Shown: in pieces, positions 1 through 9,839 of the stretch
Layout of the letters: the number at the start of each line of letters is the position of its first letter
How positions within the stretch are numbered: the first letter of the stretch is position 1
Assembly (NCBI GenBank): GCA_003246675.1
Contig: QJZQ01000237.1
Span: forward strand, 1-32,188
DNA: 32,188 nucleotides
Direction: 5' to 3'
DNA from: Nitrospirota bacterium
GTDB lineage: Bacteria > Nitrospinota > Nitrospinia > Nitrospinales > VA-1
Position numbers and translations under genes: made by a program
The notes under the pieces: model-generated
Seen by the model: the letters and a program-made list of their open reading frames with translations, nothing else
Told to the model about the DNA's origin: nothing
The model's database searches: none

Positions 1-210
1 GAGCTTGAGAGCATCACTTTCAAGACCACGCGCATGAGTGTCGATGCCGCCAAGGTGGCCATCATCAAGGACAGGGCCACGGCCGCCGAGATCATCGTGC
101 AGACGCAACGGATTCTGGAGGCTTCCGATTACAACCCGGATAGAAATATCAGGAATGTCATCCATCGTTGCATCGGGGGCAGCGGCCCCTGTAGGGGCAT
201 GGAAATTTAA
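1..210 (+). CDS. 3' end of a CDS of unknown function, truncated by the window edge
   Basis: Frame +1 is open from base 1 to TAA at 208-210 (ELESITFKTTRMSVDAAKVAIIKDRATAAEIIVQTQRILEASDYNPDRNIRNVIHRCIGGSGPCRGMEI); a strong terminator follows at 227-264. Confidence 0.5.
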   Translation, partial: ELESITFKTTRMSVDAAKVAIIKDRATAAEIIVQTQRILEASDYNPDRNIRNVIHRCIGGSGPCRGMEI

Positions 211-226
211 ACCGCAGCCGATGCGG

Positions 227-264
227 GCGCTTCCTCTCTTCATTGAGAGGGAGCGCTTTTTTTT
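227..264 (+). terminator. Rho-independent terminator between the partial CDS and convergent bioD
   Basis: GCGCTTCCTCTC-TTCATT-GAGAGGGAGCGC (12-bp stem, one G-U) followed by T8. Confidence 0.85.
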
Positions 265-268
265 GTCT

Positions 269-1072
<804 letters not shown>

Positions 1073-1154
1073 TCAGATAGCGGAAGGATTTGCTATAATC
1101 GAGGGGTCTCCCCGCCGGACCGCCGGCGGAATTAATGATGCGAGGTCGTGTTCC

Positions 1155-1445
1155 ATGAGTTCCATGAAAATCGATATTACCTGCCCCTGCTGCGACACCC
1201 AGCTCACCGTCGATGTGAAAACCGGTGAAGTTCTCTGGCAGGAGAAAAAGGAAAAGCCCCTGCCTTCGCTCACCGATATGGTCAAGGGGCTCGACAAAAA
1301 GCGCCAGGAAACCGAAAACCTGTTCAAAAAGCGCAGCGAAACCCACAAGGAACGCGGGCGCCTGCTCGACGAGATCTTCAAGGAATCGCAAAAGAAGGTC
1401 GATAAATCCACCGACAAGCCCCTGCGCGATTTCGACCTCGACTGA
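1155..1445 (+). CDS. Small conserved-looking hypothetical protein with a single CPCC zinc-knuckle-like motif and charged helical tail
   Basis: MSSMKIDITCPCCDTQLTVDVKTGEVLWQEKK... ; internal ATG of the 1008..1445 ORF chosen. Confidence 0.65.
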   Translation: MSSMKIDITCPCCDTQLTVDVKTGEVLWQEKKEKPLPSLTDMVKGLDKKRQETENLFKKRSETHKERGRLLDEIFKESQKKVDKSTDKPLRDFDLD

Positions 1446-1530
1446 TCTTTTTTGCCCTGGGCCGCCTTGCCGATGCAGGGGAGGGGGCTTTTCCAGCCCA
1501 CCGTCCGCGCGATTTCCCGCCTGAAAAAAA

Positions 1531-2295
1531 TTAGAATTCCACGCACAGCCCATCGTGGGCGAGGGCGACGTTTTCCGGCAGGCCGCGGGAGACGGTCTCG
1601 TGATCGAACTTGTGGTTGATGTGGGTGAGGAGCGCTTGCCGCGGGCGGATGGCCTCCACCGCCTTGAGCGCGTCGCTCAGGCAGAAGTGCGTGGGATGCG
1701 GCTCAAACCCCACCGCGTTGAGGATCAGAAGGTCGAGACCGGCGAGGCGGTCCAGGGTTTCATCGGGCAGCCCGCTGCAGTCGGTGATGTAGGCCACGTC
1801 GTTCAGACGATATCCCAGAATCGTCAGCCCGCCGTGCAGGATGTCGAGCGGCAGCACGCGCACACCTCCCAGACGGAACCCCTCGCCCGGCGCTTCCAGA
1901 AGTTCCAGGTTCGGCAGGCCGCCGCCGGTTTGCACCCCGCCGCGAAAAATGTAGGAGAAGTTTTTCCTGAGCTCGTCCAGAGTCGCCCTGTTGCCGTAGC
2001 AGGGAACCCGGATGCCGTTAAAATGGCTGAAGCTGCGCAGTTCGTCGATGCCGTGGACATGGTCGGCGTGGTGGTGCGTGTAGAGGACGCTGTCGATGCG
2101 GCCGACGCCGTGAAGCAGGCACTGCTGGCGCAAGTCGGTGGAGGTGTCGATGAGGATGTGGTGGCCGTCCTCCACCACCAGGAGCGATGAACGCAGGCGC
2201 TTGTTCCGGGCATCGTCCGACCGGCACACCGGACAGTCGCAGCACAGGGAGGGGACGCCGGTGGAGGTGCCTGTGCCGAGAAAAATAAGTTTCAT
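1531..2295 (-). CDS. MBL-fold metallohydrolase, PhnP/RNase Z-like
   Basis: MKLIFLGTGTSTGVP, cysteine cluster CCDCPVC, THHHADHVHGID metal-binding motif, late LTHINH. Confidence 0.85.
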   Translation of the reverse strand: MKLIFLGTGTSTGVPSLCCDCPVCRSDDARNKRLRSSLLVVEDGHHILIDTSTDLRQQCLLHGVGRIDSVLYTHHHADHVHGIDELRSFSHFNGIRVPCYGNRATLDELRKNFSYIFRGGVQTGGGLPNLELLEAPGEGFRLGGVRVLPLDILHGGLTILGYRLNDVAYITDCSGLPDETLDRLAGLDLLILNAVGFEPHPTHFCLSDALKAVEAIRPRQALLTHINHKFDHETVSRGLPENVALAHDGLCVEF

Positions 2296-2365
2296 GATGT
2301 TGCCGTCCTCAGCTTGGTCTTGAAGGGGGTGAGGGGCCGCCCGCCCGCCGGAGGCGTCCGCCGGG

Positions 2366-3259
2366 TCAATGGTCCATGTTGCATCGCACGCCGCTTTCCT
2401 GGCAGGGGCTGGATTCGAACTGAATGGTGGAGTGGGTGATATTGAATTTGTTTTTCAGCAGATCTTTGGCCTCGTGCAGAATGGATTCGACCTGGTTGAC
2501 CTTCTGGTCCTTCACCAGCGCGTGGGTGCTCAGGGCATAGATGTTGGAGCAGATGGACCAGATGTGCAGTTCGTGCACGTTCTGAATCGCCGGGATGGCG
2601 GTGAGCTCCCGTTCCACTTCGCTGAGCGAGATGCCCTTGGGCACCCCTTCGAGGAGGATATGCAGCGAATCGGCGAGAACCCGCCAGCCTCCCCACACCA
2701 GCAGCATGGAAATGGCCGCCGCGATGAGGGGGTCGATCAGGTACCAGCCCGTGGCCCACATGATCCCCCCGCCCACGATCACGCCGACCGAGGCGATGGT
2801 ATCGCCGATGACGTGCAAAAACGCGCTGCGGACGTTAAGATCGTGGTTGTGGCCGGCGGCGTCCTTGAGGAAAAAGATAACGCCGAGGTTGGCCGCAAGC
2901 CCGATCGCGGCGACGGCGACCAGCATCGGGCTGTCCACCTCGGCGGGGGCCTGAAAGCGCTGAACGGCTTCGTAAAGAATCGATGCCGCCATGGTCAGGA
3001 GAAGGACGCCGTTGATGAACGCCGCGAAAATCTCCATGCGGTGGTAGCCGTAGGTCCGCGTCGAGGTGACGGGCTGGCTTGCGATCCTGAGAGCGAACCA
3101 GCTGAGCGTCAGGGAAAAGACGTCGCCGAACATGTGACCGGCGTCGGAGAGGAGCGCCAGGCTGCCCGAGATCACCCCGCCCACCGCTTCCAGAAGGAAC
3201 ACGAAAAAGGTCAGGCCGATTGAAAGTTTCAGCCGTTTCCGAACGTCCGGTGAGTCCAT
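2366..3259 (-). CDS. Cation diffusion facilitator (CDF/ZitB/CzcD-like) transporter
   Basis: SGSLALLSDAGHMFGDVFSL and HNHDLNVRSAFLHVIGDTIASVGVI motifs typical of the CDF family; internal Met start chosen. Confidence 0.9.
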   Translation of the reverse strand: MDSPDVRKRLKLSIGLTFFVFLLEAVGGVISGSLALLSDAGHMFGDVFSLTLSWFALRIASQPVTSTRTYGYHRMEIFAAFINGVLLLTMAASILYEAVQRFQAPAEVDSPMLVAVAAIGLAANLGVIFFLKDAAGHNHDLNVRSAFLHVIGDTIASVGVIVGGGIMWATGWYLIDPLIAAAISMLLVWGGWRVLADSLHILLEGVPKGISLSEVERELTAIPAIQNVHELHIWSICSNIYALSTHALVKDQKVNQVESILHEAKDLLKNKFNITHSTIQFESSPCQESGVRCNMDH

Positions 3260-3479
3260 GAGGCGTATCGATTCCGATGTGGGTGTTTTGCGCGCGCCTG
3301 TTTCCCGTAGAAACCGTTCATTATAGCAGGCCCGCGCCAAGTCCCCCCATTGTAGGAGGCGGGTGCGGGGCTGTCAAGAATACGGCGCAGGGGCGGGAGT
3401 TCCTGATTGAACGCGTCCGGCGCTTTGTGTTAAATTAACAGTCCCAAAATTAAAACCCTTACTTTCAGGAGTGAAAAAT

Positions 3480-4067
3480 ATGTCAACCTTAGTGGCCAAG
3501 CCCGCACCGGATTTCACGGCCGATGCCGTTATGCCCGATGGAACTTTCAAGCAGATCAAGCTTTCCGACTACAAGGGCAAATACGTGGTTCTGTTCTTTT
3601 ACCCGCTGGATTTCACCTTCGTCTGCCCGACCGAGATCGTGGCGTTCAGCGACAAGACCGCCGAGTTTAAAAAACGCAATGCCGAGGTCCTCGGCGTTTC
3701 CATCGACAGCAAGTTCTCCCACCTGGCCTGGCGCAACACCGACCGCAAAAAGGGCGGCCTGGGCGAAATCGAGTACCCGTTGCTGGCCGATGTGACGAAA
3801 CAGATCAGCCGGGATTACGGCGTGCTGGCCGATATGGGTATCGCGTTTCGCGGGTTGTTCCTTATCGACAAGAACGGCATCGTGCAGCACCAGCTCATCA
3901 ATAACCTGCCGCTCGGCCGCAACATCGACGAGGCGCTGCGCATGGTGGACGCGCTGCAATTCCACGAGAAGAACGGCGAGGTTTGCCCCGCCAACTGGCA
4001 TCAGGGGGAAGACGGCATGAAGGCCGACCCCAAGGGATCTCTCGACTATTTCTCCAAACACAACTGA
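3480..4067 (+). CDS. Typical 2-Cys peroxiredoxin (AhpC/Prx1 family)
   Basis: [14 protein letters not shown] peroxidatic Cys and GEVCPANW resolving Cys motif; AGGAG upstream. Confidence 0.93.
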   Translation: MSTLVAKPAPDFTADAVMPDGTFKQIKLSDYKGKYVVLFFYPLDFTFVCPTEIVAFSDKTAEFKKRNAEVLGVSIDSKFSHLAWRNTDRKKGGLGEIEYPLLADVTKQISRDYGVLADMGIAFRGLFLIDKNGIVQHQLINNLPLGRNIDEALRMVDALQFHEKNGEVCPANWHQGEDGMKADPKGSLDYFSKHN

Positions 4068-4106
4068 GCCGGGCCAGTTCCCGGAGCCTTTACAACCAGG
4101 ACAAGG

Positions 4107-4144
4107 GAGGCGGTGTTGCTTGCGGGCCACCGCCTCTTTTTTTT
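4107..4144 (+). terminator. Rho-independent terminator directly abutting the surE start codon
   Basis: GAGGCGGTG (4107-4115) / CACCGCCTC (4128-4136), then T8 (4137-4144); ATG begins at 4145. Confidence 0.85.
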
Positions 4145-4900
4145 ATGATTCTTCTCAGTAACGACGACGGGTTCCACGCGCCGGGGCTTCGCGCCCTGCG
4201 CGAGGAACTCAAGCACATCGCCGAGGTGGTGGTGGTTGCGCCGGAGGGAGAGCAGAGCGCCGTCGGCCACGCCATCACGCTGTCGGTGCCGCTCAAGGTG
4301 CGCAAGGTGGTGGAGGACGGCGAGTTCATCGGCTACGCCGTCAACGGCACTCCGGCGGACTGCGTCAAGATCGCCGTTTCGGTGCTGCTCGACGAGGCGC
4401 CCGAGATGGTCGTCTCCGGCATCAACCTGGGCGGCAACCTGGGCACCTGCGCCATTTATTCGGGCACCGTGTCCGCCGCCACCGAAGGGTCCATCATGGG
4501 CATCCCGTCGGTGGCCCTGTCGCTCGACACGTTTGAAAACCCGGATTTCGGCCCCGCGGCCCAGTTTGCCCGCAGCCTGGTTCCCCGCGTGTTGGAAAAG
4601 GGCCTACCCGAAGGCGTATCGCTCAATATCAATATCCCGCCCGTGCCGCGCGAGGAGATCAAAGGCGTGGCCATCACCCGGCAGGGCAAATCCCGCGTGC
4701 TGGAAACCTTCGATAAAAGGGTGGACCCGCGCAATAACGTCTACTATTGGATGGCGGGGGAGATGCGCTTCGACGAGGTGGACCCCGAGACCGATTGCGA
4801 GATGGTCGGAAGCCGGCATATTTCAATCACTCCCATTCATTACGACCTCACCCGGTACGACGCCATTCCCCTGCTCAAGGACTGGAACATCGAGTTCTGA
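4145..4900 (+). CDS. surE: 5'/3'-nucleotidase SurE
   Basis: MILLSNDDGFHAPGLRAL, VVAPEGEQSAVGHAITL, GTPADCVKIAV, VSGINLGGNLG motifs. Confidence 0.95.
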   Translation: MILLSNDDGFHAPGLRALREELKHIAEVVVVAPEGEQSAVGHAITLSVPLKVRKVVEDGEFIGYAVNGTPADCVKIAVSVLLDEAPEMVVSGINLGGNLGTCAIYSGTVSAATEGSIMGIPSVALSLDTFENPDFGPAAQFARSLVPRVLEKGLPEGVSLNINIPPVPREEIKGVAITRQGKSRVLETFDKRVDPRNNVYYWMAGEMRFDEVDPETDCEMVGSRHISITPIHYDLTRYDAIPLLKDWNIEF

Positions 4901-5043
4901 ACCGCGTTTTATCCCTCCGGCCCGCTTCCTGGCGGGGGAGGGCGCGTTGATTTGTGGCGGGGAATAATGTTAACCTGAGAGGGTTGTGGCAGCTCCCCGT
5001 TCTTTCCATTCCCCGCAAGGGGTTTCTTTAATTAAAACATTCC

Positions 5044-5667
5044 ATGGAACACAAGAATTTTAAACTGGCCGTCCTGGTTTCGGGCCGCGGCTCCAATCTG
5101 CAGGCGATCATCGACAGCATCGAGCGGGGAGAAATTCCGGGAGCCCGGGTGGCCCTGGTGCTTGCCGATGTGGCCGGTGCGCCCGCGCTCGAGCGCGCCA
5201 GAAAGCACGGCATCGAGACGCTCTTTCTCGACCCCAAGGGCTATGCCGGGAAAAGCGAGTACAACCAGGCGATGGTGGAGGCGATTCAGGAACGCGGCGC
5301 GGACCTTGTTTGCCTCGCCGGTTTCATGCGCATTCTCGGTCCGGGTTTCATCGAGGCCTTTCGCGGCCGGGTGATGAATATTCATCCCTCGCTGCTGCCG
5401 GCTTTTCCCGGCCTCCACCCGCAGCAGCAGGCCCTCGATTACGGCGTGAAACTATCCGGCTGCAGCGTCCACTTCGTCGACGAGACGGTGGATGGCGGGG
5501 CCATCATCCTGCAGAGTGCCGTCCCGGTTCTGGACGGCGACGATGCCGACGCGCTGGCCCGGCGGATTTTAGAACAGGAGCATCTTCTCTACCCGCGCGC
5601 CATCCGGCTGTTCATGGAGGGCCGCCTGACCCTCTCGGGCCGTAACGTATCTGAAAAGGAAAACTGA
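5044..5667 (+). CDS. purN: Phosphoribosylglycinamide formyltransferase
   Basis: LAVLVSGRGSNLQAIID, MNIHPSLLPAFPGLHPQQQALDYGVKLSGCSVHFVDE. Confidence 0.95.
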   Translation: MEHKNFKLAVLVSGRGSNLQAIIDSIERGEIPGARVALVLADVAGAPALERARKHGIETLFLDPKGYAGKSEYNQAMVEAIQERGADLVCLAGFMRILGPGFIEAFRGRVMNIHPSLLPAFPGLHPQQQALDYGVKLSGCSVHFVDETVDGGAIILQSAVPVLDGDDADALARRILEQEHLLYPRAIRLFMEGRLTLSGRNVSEKEN

Positions 5668-6345
5668 TTGCTCTCCATCATTCGTAATTTAGCGTATCTG
5701 ACCCTGTTTGTCGGCCTGCTCCAGGCCGGTCCTCTGGCGGCTCCGGCCTGGGCTGTGAGCGACGAGGAAAAGGTTATCCTGGCCATCCAGAAAAAGTATG
5801 AGGAGACCGTCACCTTCCGTGCCGCCTTTGTGCAAAAATCCTACGTCAAGATGATGAACCAGACCCTGGAGGCGAAGGGGGAGGTGGAGATCAAGAAACC
5901 CGGGCGCATGAAGTGGGTGTACAACGCGCCCGACCCGCAGGTGCTGGTGAGCGACCGGAAGATCCTCTGGCTCTACCTGCCGGAGGAGCGTCAGGTCACC
6001 AAAATGGCGCTGGAAGGGATATATTCCTCCAACACCCCGGCCCTTTTCCTGGCGGGCCGCGGCAAGTTGACCGATTCGTTCGATGTGATGCGGGTGGTGC
6101 GCGAAACCGGGGAAACCACGCTGGTGCTGGCGCCGAAACAGGAAGACCAGACCCTGGAAAAACTCCTCCTGCACACGGAGAATAAAAACTTCCAAATCGT
6201 GGGATCGACGGTGTATGATAAATTAGGCAACCGGACAGAAATGCGGTTCCAAAATATACAAATTAATATCGATATTCCTGACTCAGCCTTCCAGTTTCAA
6301 ATTCCCGCAGATGCGGAGCTCCTGGATTACACAGGCAACCCTTAA
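5668..6345 (+). CDS. lolA: Outer-membrane lipoprotein carrier protein LolA-like
   Basis: Signal peptide, VTFRAAFVQKSYVKMMNQTLEAKGEVEIKKPGRMKWVYNAPDPQVLVSDRKILWLYLPEERQV; TTG start right after purN stop with AAAGGA. Confidence 0.85.
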   Translation: MLSIIRNLAYLTLFVGLLQAGPLAAPAWAVSDEEKVILAIQKKYEETVTFRAAFVQKSYVKMMNQTLEAKGEVEIKKPGRMKWVYNAPDPQVLVSDRKILWLYLPEERQVTKMALEGIYSSNTPALFLAGRGKLTDSFDVMRVVRETGETTLVLAPKQEDQTLEKLLLHTENKNFQIVGSTVYDKLGNRTEMRFQNIQINIDIPDSAFQFQIPADAELLDYTGNP

Positions 6346-6365
6346 TCCCTATTCCGGAATAAAAC

Positions 6366-7739
6366 ATGCTTGAAACGTCCCTGTTTTCCCTCGACGCCAT
6401 CGCCGGTTTTGGACTGAAGATGCTGGTGTTTCTCGCCGGCCTCGCGGCCCTGATTTTCGTCCACGAACTGGGGCATTTCCTGGTGGCCCGCAAGGTGGGC
6501 GTGGTGGTGGAAAAATTCAGCCTCGGTTTCGGGCCGAAGATTCTGGGCTTCAAGTCCGGCGGCACCGAATACCTCATCTCGGCCATTCCCCTTGGCGGCT
6601 ACGTCAAAATGAAGGGGGAGGACTACGACGAAGCCTCGTTGCAGGAAGAGGGCACCTTCGCGGGCGCTCCCGTGCTTTCCCGCATGGCCATCGCTTTCGC
6701 CGGACCCTTGTTCAATATTCTCTTTGCGGTGCTCATTTATTGCGTAGTTTACATGGTGGGGGTGGAAACCCTTGGCCTGGTGACGGGCGCCATTAAGGAA
6801 AACTCCCCGGCCCAGGTGGCGGGCCTCCAGGCGGGGGACCGGGTCGTCGCCATCGACGGCAAAGAGGTGCGGTTCTGGGACGATTTGCAGAAAATCGTCC
6901 ACAACGCCCCCGGCCAGGCGCTCAACTTCAAAGTCGAGAGGAAAGGGGCCCCCGGGCCGCTGGACTTCACCATCACCCCGGTTTCGGAAGAGATCACCAC
7001 CCTGTTTGGCGACAAGGAAAACGTCGGCCTCATTGGCATCAGCCCGTTGGTGACGCATATCACCTTCGTCAAGGAGGGTTCGCCGGCCGACCGCGCCGGG
7101 CTCAAGGAGGGCGACCGCCTGTTGGCGGTGGATGATGCGCCGATTCTGGGCTGGGCGGAACTCAAGCCCGCCGCGGTGGACAAACCGGGGCAAGAGGTGA
7201 CCTTCCGCATCGATAGAAACGGCGAGGAAATCCTGGTTCCCCTCACCCCGGAATCCAAGGTGGTGGAGGACGAGCAGGGGAACAAGGTCGAGATCGGCCT
7301 GATCGGCATTGGCATGAGCGGCGAAATGGTGCTCGAACAATACGGTCTGTTCGGCGGCATCTGGCGCGGCATCGTGGAAACCGGCCGGCTCACGTACATG
7401 ATCGGCGTCAGCCTGAAGAGCCTGCTGGTGGGGTCCATTTCCGCCGACACCATCGGCGGCCCCATACTGATATTCCAGGTTTACGGCGAGTACGCCGAGC
7501 AGGGCTTAAGCGAACTCATTCGCCTGACGGCGTTGCTCAGCATCAACCTCGGTCTGCTCAACCTGCTGCCGATTCCGGTGCTCGATGGCGGACACATCCT
7601 GTTTTTTCTGGTGGAGCTGATCAAGGGCCGCCCCCTGAGCGAAAAAAGCCGCGAGCGGGCGCAGCAGGTGGGCCTGTTCATGCTCATCGGCCTGATGATA
7701 TTCGCTTTCTATAATGACATCATGCGAATTGTTGGCTAA
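6366..7739 (+). CDS. rseP: RIP zinc metalloprotease RseP with two PDZ regions
   Basis: FVHELGHFLVARKVGV (HExxH), SLGFGPKI, PLGGYVKMKGE, NLLPIPVLDGGHI. Confidence 0.95.
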   Translation: MLETSLFSLDAIAGFGLKMLVFLAGLAALIFVHELGHFLVARKVGVVVEKFSLGFGPKILGFKSGGTEYLISAIPLGGYVKMKGEDYDEASLQEEGTFAGAPVLSRMAIAFAGPLFNILFAVLIYCVVYMVGVETLGLVTGAIKENSPAQVAGLQAGDRVVAIDGKEVRFWDDLQKIVHNAPGQALNFKVERKGAPGPLDFTITPVSEEITTLFGDKENVGLIGISPLVTHITFVKEGSPADRAGLKEGDRLLAVDDAPILGWAELKPAAVDKPGQEVTFRIDRNGEEILVPLTPESKVVEDEQGNKVEIGLIGIGMSGEMVLEQYGLFGGIWRGIVETGRLTYMIGVSLKSLLVGSISADTIGGPILIFQVYGEYAEQGLSELIRLTALLSINLGLLNLLPIPVLDGGHILFFLVELIKGRPLSEKSRERAQQVGLFMLIGLMIFAFYNDIMRIVG

Positions 7740-7827
7740 TATAGCTTAACTAGCCGAAAAATAAGATAACTTCATCGTCCAACCGAACAGTGGCCGGAGG
7801 CGGCCCCCACCCACTTGTCACCTGCCG

Positions 7828-8091
7828 ATGGACCCTGAACAGCAATTGGAAGACCTGAAAACCGCCGCCGCCAAACTGGGCATCGCCATTGAGGCGGGCA
7901 ACCTGGATGACGACGAGTTTCCCTCGCGCGGCGGCTACTGCCGGGTGAAGGGACGGGATCTCATCCTGCTCGACCGGCGGCTGCGGCCCGAAGAGCAGGT
8001 GAACATCATTTTGCAAGCGCTTTCCCGGTTCGACCTGGAGGCGGTTTATTTACCTTCCTGGATACGGGAACAACTGAGCGTCGAACCATGA
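7828..8091 (+). CDS. Small protein of unknown function, ATGA-overlapped with the downstream PepM fusion
   Basis: ORF MDPEQQLEDLKTAAAKLGIAIEAGNLDDDEFPSRGGYCRVKGRDLILLDRRLRPEEQVNIIL...; stop overlaps next start at 8088-8091. Confidence 0.7.
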   Translation: MDPEQQLEDLKTAAAKLGIAIEAGNLDDDEFPSRGGYCRVKGRDLILLDRRLRPEEQVNIILQALSRFDLEAVYLPSWIREQLSVEP

Positions 8092-9815
8092 CCCTGCTGA
8101 ACAATATTTTGCCCGAAGCCCGGCGCGGCAAGCTTGCGGCCATGCTTGGCGAAAAGCGGCTGATCCGCGTGATCGAAGCGCATAATGGCCTGAGCGGCAT
8201 CATCGCGGGCGGCGCCCGTGTCGAAGGCGAGGAAAAGGGGGAGCGTGTGAGCCGCGAGTTCGACGCCCTCTGGGAAAGCAGCCTGACCGACTCGGCCTCC
8301 AAGGGCCATCCCGATATCGAAGTGGTGGGGTTCGACTCGCGCCTGGCGACGATCCAGGAAATTCTGGCGGTCACCGAAAAGCCGATGATCGTCGACGGCG
8401 ACACGGGAGGAGACGCGAACAACTTCGAGTACATGGTGTCGAAGCTCGAACGCGCGGGCGTTTCGGCGGTCATCATCGAGGACAAGGTGTTCCCCAAGCG
8501 CAACAGCCTGGAGGCGGGGGTGTCGCAGACCCTGCAGGACCCCGAGGTGTTCGCCCAGAAAATCCGCCGTGGCAAGCAAGTGCAGTTGACGGAAGAGTTT
8601 CTCATCATCGCGAGGATCGAAAGCTTCATCGCCGGCCTGCCCCTGGAGGACGCGCTCATGCGGGCGCGCACCTATCTTCTGGCCGGCGTCGATGGCGTCA
8701 TGATCCACTCCAAGTCCAAGAGCCCCGACCAGTTGTTCAGCTTCGCCGAGGCCTACCGTGCGCTGCTGGCGGAGCTTGGCCTCAATAAGCCGCTGATCTG
8801 CGTGCCGACCACCTACAACCACCTCACCGAGGACGAGCTGGCCGAAGCCGGGTTCGACGTCGTGATCTACGCGAATCATCTCCTGCGCGCGGCTTACCAG
8901 GCCATGACCGAGGTCACCCGGAACATCCTGCTCAACCAGCGCTCGCTGGAGGCCGACCCCCTGTGCGCCCCGGTGCGGGAAATATTCCGGGCGGTGGGTT
9001 TTCTCGACGTCAAGGAAAAGGACCAGCGCGACGGGCCGTCGAGCCAGATGGCCGTCATCATCCCCGCCGCGGGCGAGGACGAGGAACTCAAGCCCCTCTT
9101 GAACGGCCGGCCCAAGGCGATGCTGGAAATCGCCGGGCGCACCCTGCTCGACAGGCAGGTTGCTTCTCTCGCGGCCAATCACCTGAACGACATCACGGTG
9201 GTGGCCGGCTACGCCCGCGATAAAATGCGCGCCGAGGGGGTTGCCATTCTTGAAAACAAGGATTATAAAAACGGGTCGATGATGCACAGCCTCATGGTGG
9301 CGCGTGAGAAAATGCAGAATGGGTTCCTGATGTTATACGCCGACATTCTGCTTGAGGACCACATCATCGCCAAGCTCCTCGATTGCCGCGAGGACATCGT
9401 TCTGGTGGCCGACAACACCACGCAGTATCATAAATACGAAGGCGGCAAGGCGCTGGACTTCATTGTCAGCAAGCGCAAGCACCGGCCGACCCGGCGCAAG
9501 CTCAGCTTTGCGGGGGAAAGCCTGGTCGAAAGGATCGGCGCTACGATTTCACCCGGGGCCGCCACGCACGAATTCATCGGCCTGGCCCGGTTTTCGCGCA
9601 CGGGGGCCGAGCAGCTGGTGGCGACCTACGAGGATTGCATCGGCAACTTCCAGGGCCGGTTTCACGAGGCCGAGGATGTGGCGCGCCTGAACTTCACGGA
9701 CATCATCCAGGAGATGATCGATCGCGGGTTCCGGGTGCATTTTCTGGAGATCCATCAGGGCTGGCTGGAAATCCATCAGGCCGAGGACCTCAAGCTGGCC
9801 AACGAATTTTTATAA
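8088..9815 (+). CDS. Fusion: N-terminal phosphoenolpyruvate mutase (isocitrate lyase superfamily) and C-terminal nucleotidyltransferase
   Basis: IVDGDTGGDANNFEYMVSKLERAGVSAVIIEDKVFPKRNSL contains the PEP mutase EDKxxxxxNS signature; C-terminus IIPAAGEDEELKPLLNGRPKAMLEIAGRTLLDRQ resembles NTP transferases. Confidence 0.88.
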   Translation: MTLLNNILPEARRGKLAAMLGEKRLIRVIEAHNGLSGIIAGGARVEGEEKGERVSREFDALWESSLTDSASKGHPDIEVVGFDSRLATIQEILAVTEKPMIVDGDTGGDANNFEYMVSKLERAGVSAVIIEDKVFPKRNSLEAGVSQTLQDPEVFAQKIRRGKQVQLTEEFLIIARIESFIAGLPLEDALMRARTYLLAGVDGVMIHSKSKSPDQLFSFAEAYRALLAELGLNKPLICVPTTYNHLTEDELAEAGFDVVIYANHLLRAAYQAMTEVTRNILLNQRSLEADPLCAPVREIFRAVGFLDVKEKDQRDGPSSQMAVIIPAAGEDEELKPLLNGRPKAMLEIAGRTLLDRQVASLAANHLNDITVVAGYARDKMRAEGVAILENKDYKNGSMMHSLMVAREKMQNGFLMLYADILLEDHIIAKLLDCREDIVLVADNTTQYHKYEGGKALDFIVSKRKHRPTRRKLSFAGESLVERIGATISPGAATHEFIGLARFSRTGAEQLVATYEDCIGNFQGRFHEAEDVARLNFTDIIQEMIDRGFRVHFLEIHQGWLEIHQAEDLKLANEFL

Positions 9816-9839
9816 AATCATACGAAGACAGGACACGCA

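Noticed and set aside
4911-4942. CCCTCC-GG-CCCGC-TTCCTG-GCGGG-GGAGGG hairpin after surE considered as terminator
   Set aside because: Stable stem but no T-tract follows, so it is not supported as an intrinsic terminator.
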